DNA of 10,615 bases, from NCBI GenBank assembly GCA_018396515.1, contig JAGTQJ010000050.1, forward strand, positions 1 to 10,615, written 5' to 3'. The notes beneath the pieces are model-generated. The model was not told the DNA's origin, made no database searches, and was given only the letters and a program-made list of their open reading frames with translations. The position numbers and the translations under genes are program-made. Origin of the DNA: Candidatus Bathyarchaeota archaeon. GTDB taxonomy: Archaea > Thermoproteota > Bathyarchaeia > TCS64. Shown piece after piece: positions 6,114 to 10,615 of this stretch; the first letter of the stretch is position 1; every line of letters starts with the position of its first letter.

Positions 6114-8384
6114 TCAGGCCCTTCTCCTCCTTCTCCTAAAGAGTATGCCCACGAGGATGGCAGACAGCCCTACCGCTCCTAAGATGAATAGGGGGTGCCC
6201 TAGGATCCCCGGGCCCCTCTGGGCGGTCTGGGTCTGGGTGGCTGCCTGAGCTCCGACCTGTATAGGAATGGTCAGGGTGATGGTGTAGGGTGTTCTGAGG
6301 TTGTCGAGATAGCTCAGATGGATGGGGAGCTCAAAGGCCTTCTCGGTGGTGTTCTCCATCTGGAGGTTGACGGTGAAGGTCGTGGGAAGGTTGGCCTCTA
6401 TGTTGCCTATATACACAGACCTAGGCCCGAAGGCCCTCAAGGGGAGGCCTTGGATGGAGGGGACCGCGTATGCGGCGTAGGCGGTTGAGGTTCCGGTGTT
6501 GGTGACGGTGAGGGTTATGGAGAAGGCGGAGCCCGGCCTGGGGTTGGATGGGATCACGGCCATGTCGGTTAGGGATATCTCTATGAGACCCCTCAGGAGC
6601 ATATTGAGCCTCCAGCTCTCGCTCTCCACCACCTCAGACCCCTCCTTGAGGTATGTGGCTGTGACGGTCAGGGTGGTGGTCGCGGCGGTGGCCGTGGCTG
6701 GGACATAGACCCTCGCCTTAAGGGTCTTCTCCTCCCCTGGGTCGAGATGGTCTATCTTGAACCTAGATTCTCCGAAGACCTTCAGCGTGGCATCAGGTGA
6801 TAGGTCTATCCTGATGTCGTTTAGGCCTCTATCCCCTGAGGCTCTCACCCTCAGGTGGAGGTCTCCGCTCTTCCCTATTGTCAGCTCCTCGGGCTCCACA
6901 GAGATGGATAGTGGGGGGATGGAGACCACCCCTTTGACGAGCAGGTTCACCCTTTGAGCCTCGCTCTGGACCGCTCTGAGACCCTCATCGTAGAATGTGG
7001 ATGTCAGGATCAGGGTAGCTGTGGATGGGGCTGTTAGGGGGGCGTACACCCGGACCATTATGCTGCTGTTCCCCTCAGGCTCAAGGCTTCCAAGCTGGAG
7101 TATACTCGTCCCCAGGATCTTAACGGGAGCCTCCGAGGAGAGCTCAAGCCTCACATCCCTCAGATTTTGCGCCTTCACGTTAAACATCTTGATGTGGAGG
7201 GTTGTCTCCCTACCCGCGGTGAGCTCCTCAGGCCTCACTTCATAGGATATGGAAGGCATCTGGATCTGGCTCCTAAGCCTAAGGTTGAGCCTCTCCTCCT
7301 CGCTCCTGTAGACCCTTAACCCCTCATCATAGTATCTCAGGACAGCTGAAAGCGTCGCCGTTGTCGATGTCGCAGTCGATGGGACATAGACCTCGATCCT
7401 GACCGACAGGGCCTCCCCAGGCTCAAGCCCCTCGGAGTAGAAGTGGGTCTCCCCGAATAATCTCAGGTTCGCGTCCGGTGATAGATCCACCCTAACCTCC
7501 GAGAGCCTGCTCTTTCCTGTGTTGATCATCGTCAGGTTGACCAGGGTGCTCTCTCCTATCTGCAGCTCCATAGGCTCCACCTTCAGCTTAAGAGGCGGCG
7601 TATAGGCTGTGGGTCTCAGGTTGAGCATAACGCTCCTGGTGAAGTTGTAGGGCGTGTTTCTAGGACCCACACATGTCACCACAAGGATGAGGGGGGCCAG
7701 GCTGCTCCTCAGCTCAGGGGGGACGTATACGTTGAGGTTCATGGGCCTGGCCGCCCCAGGCTCCATCCTACCAAGGCTGACCTCCCCGAATAGCTCCGCT
7801 GAGATCGCGTTAGAGTAGGCCTCAACCACCCTCACATTCTCCGCGGCCCCATCCCCCTCGTTGGTCAGGGTGAGGGTGACCAGCTGGCTCCCCTCTGTTA
7901 GAGGAGGCCCCTGAGCCCTGACCTCTATCCTGGGTTTACCGGAGACCTCTATGTATAGCTCCAAGGCCTCCCTCCTCCAGCGGGATAAGGCGTCGATGTA
8001 GTAGTCGAGCTCGAGGCGGGTCGGGTAGGCTCCCAATGAGGCCTCCCTGGATATAGTGATGGGGAAGGCCAGCCTCACAATCGATCCTGTGGAGACCGCC
8101 CCGCTGTAGTAGGCCTGGGCCTTGCTCCCCCCGCCTACAGGGATGAAGCCATAGGGTAGGGAGAGCTCAGCTACGAGGTTCCTGACGGTATAGAGATGTT
8201 CATATCTTAGGAAAACGCTCAGGATGGCCGTATCCCCCGGGGAGACCTCGCGGGGGAGCTCCTCCCCCCAGTAAACCCTGAGCAGATTGAAGTAGCTGCT
8301 CTGCTGGGACTCCACGAGTTGGAGCTGAGGCCATGGAAACACGGCGAGGAGGATCAGGACCAAGAGGCCTCTTCTCGAGATCAT
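6114..8384 (-). CDS. Secreted membrane-anchored surface protein with tandem COG1361-like beta-sandwich repeats
   Basis: A 756-residue protein exposed outside the cell. An N-terminal Sec signal (residues 1-27, M-I-S-R-R then a hydrophobic core ending near V-E-S) is followed by an N-terminal domain (about 28-148) and about five tandem beta-sandwich repeats of about 110 residues (about 149-259, 263-373, 374-486, 487-600, 601-709). Each repeat holds a P-E-E-L/M-E-L-T-I-G-like strand, a middle block of the type L-S-P-D-A-x-L-x-x-F-G-E and an L-x-P-G-E strand. A T-Q-T-Q-T-A-Q linker, one membrane helix (about 728-749) and an arginine-rich tail anchor the C-terminus. N-glycosylation sequons are present (NFT, NLT, NSS, NTT). 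This resembles archaeal COG1361/CARDB-type proteins. The ATG at 8384 is preferred over an in-frame TTG at 8405 because it starts the signal peptide and fits the TATA spacing. Ligand or role unknown. Confidence 0.83.
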   Translation of the reverse strand: MISRRGLLVLILLAVFPWPQLQLVESQQSSYFNLLRVYWGEELPREVSPGDTAILSVFLRYEHLYTVRNLVAELSLPYGFIPVGGGSKAQAYYSGAVSTGSIVRLAFPITISREASLGAYPTRLELDYYIDALSRWRREALELYIEVSGKPRIEVRAQGPPLTEGSQLVTLTLTNEGDGAAENVRVVEAYSNAISAELFGEVSLGRMEPGAARPMNLNVYVPPELRSSLAPLILVVTCVGPRNTPYNFTRSVMLNLRPTAYTPPLKLKVEPMELQIGESTLVNLTMINTGKSRLSEVRVDLSPDANLRLFGETHFYSEGLEPGEALSVRIEVYVPSTATSTTATLSAVLRYYDEGLRVYRSEEERLNLRLRSQIQMPSISYEVRPEELTAGRETTLHIKMFNVKAQNLRDVRLELSSEAPVKILGTSILQLGSLEPEGNSSIMVRVYAPLTAPSTATLILTSTFYDEGLRAVQSEAQRVNLLVKGVVSIPPLSISVEPEELTIGKSGDLHLRVRASGDRGLNDIRIDLSPDATLKVFGESRFKIDHLDPGEEKTLKARVYVPATATAATTTLTVTATYLKEGSEVVESESWRLNMLLRGLIEISLTDMAVIPSNPRPGSAFSITLTVTNTGTSTAYAAYAVPSIQGLPLRAFGPRSVYIGNIEANLPTTFTVNLQMENTTEKAFELPIHLSYLDNLRTPYTITLTIPIQVGAQAATQTQTAQRGPGILGHPLFILGAVGLSAILVGILFRRRRRRA
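6258..7940 (-). repeat. Five tandem ~330-bp coding repeats (beta-sandwich modules)
   Basis: Approximate units are 7940-7608, 7598-7266, 7265-6927, 6926-6585 and 6584-6258. Units 2 and 4 are closest: both encode V-D/I-D-L-S-P-D-A-x-L-x-x-F-G-E-x-x-F and V-Y-V-P-x-T-A-T. Units 2-4 share an E-G-L/S-x-V-x-x-S-E-x-x-R-L/V-N-x-L block near their ends. Units 1 and 5 are more diverged. Boundaries are by eye. Confidence 0.7.
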
Positions 8385-8410
8385 CAGCCGATCCCACACC
8401 CACAACCAGC

Positions 8411-8430
8411 ATATAAATCTGTCTATAAAT
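8411..8430 (-). promoter_or_regulatory. Double TATA-like element for the surface-protein gene
   Basis: On the minus strand, TTTATATG (8418-8411) and a second box ATTTATAG just upstream are seen. From the proximal box, transcription would start near 8388, four bases before the ATG at 8384; from the distal box, near 8400. Both favour the ATG over the TTG at 8405. Confidence 0.5.
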
Positions 8431-8560
8431 TGTTCTTGTGAAATTTCTAATAATTCATTTTACAGAAGCATCCTATTAGATCATATTGGATTATAAGCAC
8501 GAATATAAGGGTTTAATACATCTTCATAATAGGTTTTTATCATTGAAAGCGTGTGTTATC

Positions 8561-8980
8561 CTATTTCTTCCATGTCTTAACATGTATAGAAATTTCTGGG
8601 ACTTTTTTATATAGATAATCATCTGCAGTTATAAGTTTTGTCTCATATTTTTCAGCTATTGCTATAAAGGTGGCATCATAAAATGTTATGTTTTTGCTCT
8701 CTGATAAATAGCATATCTTCCTCAAAAGGTCATCGTCGGAAAAGACATTTATAAGGTTGATCTTCAAATCCATGAATTTCTTTATGAAGAGATATGCCCT
8801 TTCATGATCAATCTGCGGGTGTTTCCAAAACACATTTCCCAACTCATATATAAGCAATTTTGGAGCTAACAATTTCAAGTATCCACTAACATGTCCCTCG
8901 AAAATCTCTCTTGCCCTTTCAGAATAATCCTCCTTTATAAATAGCTTCGCGGCCACAGAGGTATCTATCACATAACTCAC
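8561..8980 (-). CDS. vapC: VapC-type PIN-domain ribonuclease toxin (second pair)
   Basis: A 139-residue PIN-domain RNase. The catalytic acidic set is complete: D6 (Y-V-I-D-T-S), E46 (L-I-Y-E-L-G-N), D102 (T-F-Y-D-A-T-F-I-A-I-A) and D120 or D121 (L-I-T-A-D-D-Y-L). It is typical in length for VapC. The ATG overlaps the antitoxin stop by 4 nt (ATGA), so the genes are coupled. It differs in sequence from the PIN protein at 1610-2065 and is clearly more AT-rich (many AAA, ATA and TAT codons) than the flanking surface-protein genes, which suggests separate acquisition. The target RNA is unknown. Confidence 0.9.
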   Translation of the reverse strand: MSYVIDTSVAAKLFIKEDYSERAREIFEGHVSGYLKLLAPKLLIYELGNVFWKHPQIDHERAYLFIKKFMDLKINLINVFSDDDLLRKICYLSESKNITFYDATFIAIAEKYETKLITADDYLYKKVPEISIHVKTWKK

Positions 8981-9213
8981 ATTGTCTCCCTCATTTTACG
9001 TATAACCTCTGTGCTGTCAAAGCCCACCTCGTTCCCTTGAACCATATTCGCCTCCACCCACCTTAATGCCTCCTCAGATTTTTTCCTTGCTAAAGCCTCC
9101 ATCATGGCCTCCCTGGCGAATTCTGAGACCTTGAGGCCGAGCGCCTCTATCTCTCTCTTAACCCTTTCGGGTATCCTAACAGCTACTACGACAGTCCCAC
9201 CCATCTCTGTCAT
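8977..9213 (-). CDS. vapB: VapB-type antitoxin, ribbon-helix-helix-like (second pair)
   Basis: A 78-residue protein. Residues 6-20 form a strand (T-V-V-V-A-V-R-I-P) followed by helices with L-K-V-S-E-F-A-R-E-A-M, the pattern of ribbon-helix-helix antitoxins whose N-terminus binds operator DNA. The C-terminal half (about 45-78) is polar and would contact the toxin. It overlaps the toxin gene by 4 nt and is promoter-proximal, as usual. The start is the ATG at 9213 or the in-frame ATG at 9204; the second gives a tighter RHH N-terminus, and the TATA-like sequence does not decide between them. A perfect inverted repeat begins at the start codon and is a likely self-regulation site. Confidence 0.8.
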   Translation of the reverse strand: MTEMGGTVVVAVRIPERVKREIEALGLKVSEFAREAMMEALARKKSEEALRWVEANMVQGNEVGFDSTEVIRKMRETM

Positions 9214-9229
9214 TGTTTACATTAAACAA
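9213..9229. promoter_or_regulatory. Inverted repeat, probable VapB operator
   Basis: TTGTTTA-CAT-TAAACAA is a perfect 7-bp inverted repeat with a 3-bp spacer, overlapping the last base of the antitoxin start region and lying beside an AT-rich TATA-like stretch (ATTTAAAT, 9231-9238 region). The decamer GTTTACATTA inside it (9215-9224) recurs at 9264-9273. Autoregulatory binding by the VapB dimer is inferred. Confidence 0.5.
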
Positions 9230-9303
9230 AAATTTAAATGTATTGCTTTATTGTTTTCAATAGGTTTACATTAGTTCGCTGAAGGTTACATCAATTAATT
9301 TAA

Positions 9304-9477
9304 TCAACTTACTTAGAAGATATTTGGCATATTATTCGACTTAAAAAGGCGATAGATGTAATTGGTGAAGTGGGATATCAAGAATTATTTTTAGATTGAA
9401 TATCTAGATTTTTAGAAATATTCTTAAAAGAAGTCGATATGGAAATTGAGAGAAATATTAAAATTAAAAGGAATTAA
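9304..9477 (+). pseudogene. Possible small-gene remnant in AT-rich spacer
   Basis: The 353-nt spacer 9214-9566 has no intact gene. In it, one plus-strand frame stays open from 9304 to 9474 except for a single TGA at 9397-9399, although the DNA is AT-rich and should be full of stops. It encodes L-E-D-I-W-H-I-I-R-L-K-K-A-I-D-V-I-G-E before the stop and F-L-E-I-F-L-K-E-V-D-M-E-I-E after it. No start codon or ribosome site is evident. I do not recognise the product; it may be a decayed small helical protein, or chance. Confidence 0.2.
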
Positions 9478-9530
9478 TTATTTAGCTTGGTTTAATGTGA
9501 TTAGATATTTAAAATTTTTTATTAAAATGT

Positions 9531-9555
9531 TAAAAAAAATGGGGGTTTAACCCCT
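9531..9555 (-). terminator. Hairpin plus T-tract terminator
   Basis: On the minus strand, just past the stop of the gene at 9567-10514, GGGGT-TAA-ACCCC forms a short GC-rich hairpin (plus 9542-9554), followed by CA and eight T (plus 9539-9532). T-tracts end transcription in archaea and the hairpin strengthens the call. Confidence 0.65.
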
Positions 9556-9566
9556 TTCTGGGGCTC

Positions 9567-10514
9567 TCAGCCTGCTATCTTCCTGGTTATCTGGATTACG
9601 CCCACTATGGCCGCGATTGCGGCTATTAGGGCCAGTATAACCGCTGCGTAGAGGGTCCCTGACATGGCCTCGACGGCCGACTTGGCTCCAGCTGCGGCTG
9701 AAGCGGCGTCAGAGGCGCTCTTCTTTGCGGCTGCCAAGTCGCTCTTGAGGGCACTGGTTTCGTTCTTCAGGGTTCCGAGATCCGACTTCAAGGGTTCTAA
9801 GGCCTTCGATATATCGTCTGTGGTTAGGGGCTTGAGGTCTACCGTGAAGGTCTTCAGGGCTGCTCCTGAGCCCTCATACTGCTCTGAGGTGTGGCTTGCG
9901 CTGACCACTAGGGCATATGTTCCAAGTTTGGCTGTCGATGGGATGGTGAGGGTTATCTTGTATAGGCCTGTTCCAACCTTGCTCACCGATGGCGTGATTG
10001 CAGTGGGGCCATACGCTGTGGAGGTCAGGTTCGCATCTATAACCTTCCCCTGGTATGATGTCAGAGCGTAGAGTTCGGCCGTGTCGCCTGGGTAGTAGAC
10101 CGCCCCTACATCTATAGATACCGTTAGGGTTATCGTGGTTTTTGGTGGAACCACTGGGGCTCCCTCGAACTCGAAGGTAGCCTCACTGGTTGTTCCCATG
10201 TAGACAGCCTTAACGGTCCATACCCCTGATGGATCTGTGTCCTTGAAAACCATAACGGTGGTGGAGTATGTCCCATCAGCGGCTGGGGTTGCCTGCCCGA
10301 ATGCTTTCGGCTCATTCAGCGGGCTGTATACTATTATGCTGACATCCTGACCCGGCTGGACTGGGGAGACCACTCCCCTGACCACTAGGGGCTGTCCAGG
10401 CTTGTATGATGCCTTGTCTGTCGTCACCGTCACGGTCACGGCGTATGCGGTAACTGGTAGGAGCATCAGGAGCATCAGCGCCGTCAACGCGACTGCATTA
10501 CTTTTCAGGTCCAT
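9567..10514 (-). CDS. Surface protein with signal peptide, two beta-sandwich domains, coiled coil and C-terminal membrane anchor (SlaB-like architecture)
   Basis: A 315-residue exported protein. The signal peptide covers residues 1-25 (hydrophobic core, A-Y-A cleavage motif). Two beta-sandwich domains follow: about 27-118, opening with V-T-V-T-T-D-K-A-S-Y-K-P-G-Q-P-L as in MG2/macroglobulin-like or Ig-like modules, and about 126-227, with Y-Y-P-G-D-T-A-E-L in the same position. Residues 230-285 are a predicted coiled coil (D-I-S-K-A-L-E-P-L-K-S-D-L, then Ala/Ser-rich), and 287-308 a membrane helix ending in R-K. In Sulfolobales, SlaB, the S-layer stalk, has this order of parts, though its coiled coil is longer. 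The gene lies 19 nt after the stop of the preceding minus-strand gene, likely as one operon, and ends at a strong terminator. The SlaB relation is by architecture only. Confidence 0.82.
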   Translation of the reverse strand: MDLKSNAVALTALMLLMLLPVTAYAVTVTVTTDKASYKPGQPLVVRGVVSPVQPGQDVSIIVYSPLNEPKAFGQATPAADGTYSTTVMVFKDTDPSGVWTVKAVYMGTTSEATFEFEGAPVVPPKTTITLTVSIDVGAVYYPGDTAELYALTSYQGKVIDANLTSTAYGPTAITPSVSKVGTGLYKITLTIPSTAKLGTYALVVSASHTSEQYEGSGAALKTFTVDLKPLTTDDISKALEPLKSDLGTLKNETSALKSDLAAAKKSASDAASAAAGAKSAVEAMSGTLYAAVILALIAAIAAIVGVIQITRKIAG

Positions 10515-10533
10515 CTTCGTTGCCCCCAGGGGT

Positions 10534-10615
10534 CTATGATACCGTGATGGTGAATGTCGTTGGTGGAGCTAATGCTGTCGGTGTGGTCAGGCTGCTCCAT
10601 ACGTAGATGGTGACG
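10534..10615 (-). CDS. C-terminal end of an upstream gene, possibly a surface protein (partial)
   Basis: On the minus strand, 26 codons run from the window edge to a TAG stop at 10536-10534. They encode a Thr/Ser/Val-rich tail ending T-F-T-I-T-V-S, like the last beta strand of an extracellular protein. No membrane helix or charged tail is seen at its end, so if it is a surface protein it is not C-terminally anchored. The 19-nt gap to the next ATG holds a G5 tract as a possible ribosome site, supporting co-transcription with the membrane-anchored protein at 9567-10514. Identity cannot be set from 26 residues; an S-layer outer subunit is a guess from context. Confidence 0.6.
   Translation of the reverse strand, partial: VTIYVWSSLTTPTALAPPTTFTITVS

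Noticed and set aside
9664..10071. 135-codon plus-strand frame opposite the SlaB-like gene
   Set aside because: It mirrors the Ala/Ser-rich coiled-coil and beta-domain coding on the minus strand, which has a signal peptide, membrane helix and terminator; the plus frame has none of these.

Overview
The window looks like chromosomal DNA from an archaeon, probably a thermophilic member of the TACK/Bathyarchaeia side of the tree. The evidence is: TATA-like boxes about 25-30 nt upstream of starts with little or no leader; a tRNA gene without an encoded CCA tail; two VapBC toxin-antitoxin pairs; an archaeal-type ATPase; an intein; and membrane-anchored surface proteins built from beta-sandwich repeats with arginine-rich tails. 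Arg is mostly AGG/AGA and TTG starts are used. The lineage assignment is inference.

Layout. 1-1239 (+): the C-terminal part of a radical-SAM-like DUF5131 (Gp37/Gp68) protein whose coding region is interrupted by an AT-rich LAGLIDADG intein; the window begins inside the intein and the splice junction is at 633/634. 1368-2065 (+): a VapBC pair with TTG starts. 2158-2295 (-): the C-terminal scrap of a second PIN-type gene. 2321-3367 (-): an archaeal AAA-type ATPase (ATPase_2 family) whose start region is a 17-bp tandem duplication carrying two ribosome-site/ATG units. 3400-3804: no intact gene, but broken reading frames suggest a decayed gene ending at a tRNA-Thr(UGU) gene (3804-3877, -). 4040-4435 (+): an OsmC-family protein.

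4458-5888 (-): a membrane-bound processive family 2 glycosyltransferase with D, DxD, TED and QxxRW motifs. 6114-8384 (-): a secreted, membrane-anchored protein with about five tandem beta-sandwich (COG1361-like) repeats. Together they look like a cell-surface polysaccharide/protein section. 8561-9213 (-): a second VapBC pair with a perfect inverted repeat at its start. 9214-9566: an AT-rich gap with a possible gene remnant and a terminator. 9567-10514 (-): a signal peptide, two beta-sandwich domains, a coiled coil and a C-terminal membrane helix, the architecture of an S-layer anchor (SlaB-like). It lies 19 nt downstream of the 3' end of another minus-strand gene that runs off the window, possibly the S-layer partner.

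The most interesting signals are the intein placed directly in front of a predicted iron-sulfur cluster cysteine, the duplicated translation-start unit of the ATPase, the possible divergent SlaA/SlaB-like pair at the right edge, and the toxin-antitoxin loci with gene debris around them. I see no CRISPR array, no intact insertion sequence and no clearly new defence system.
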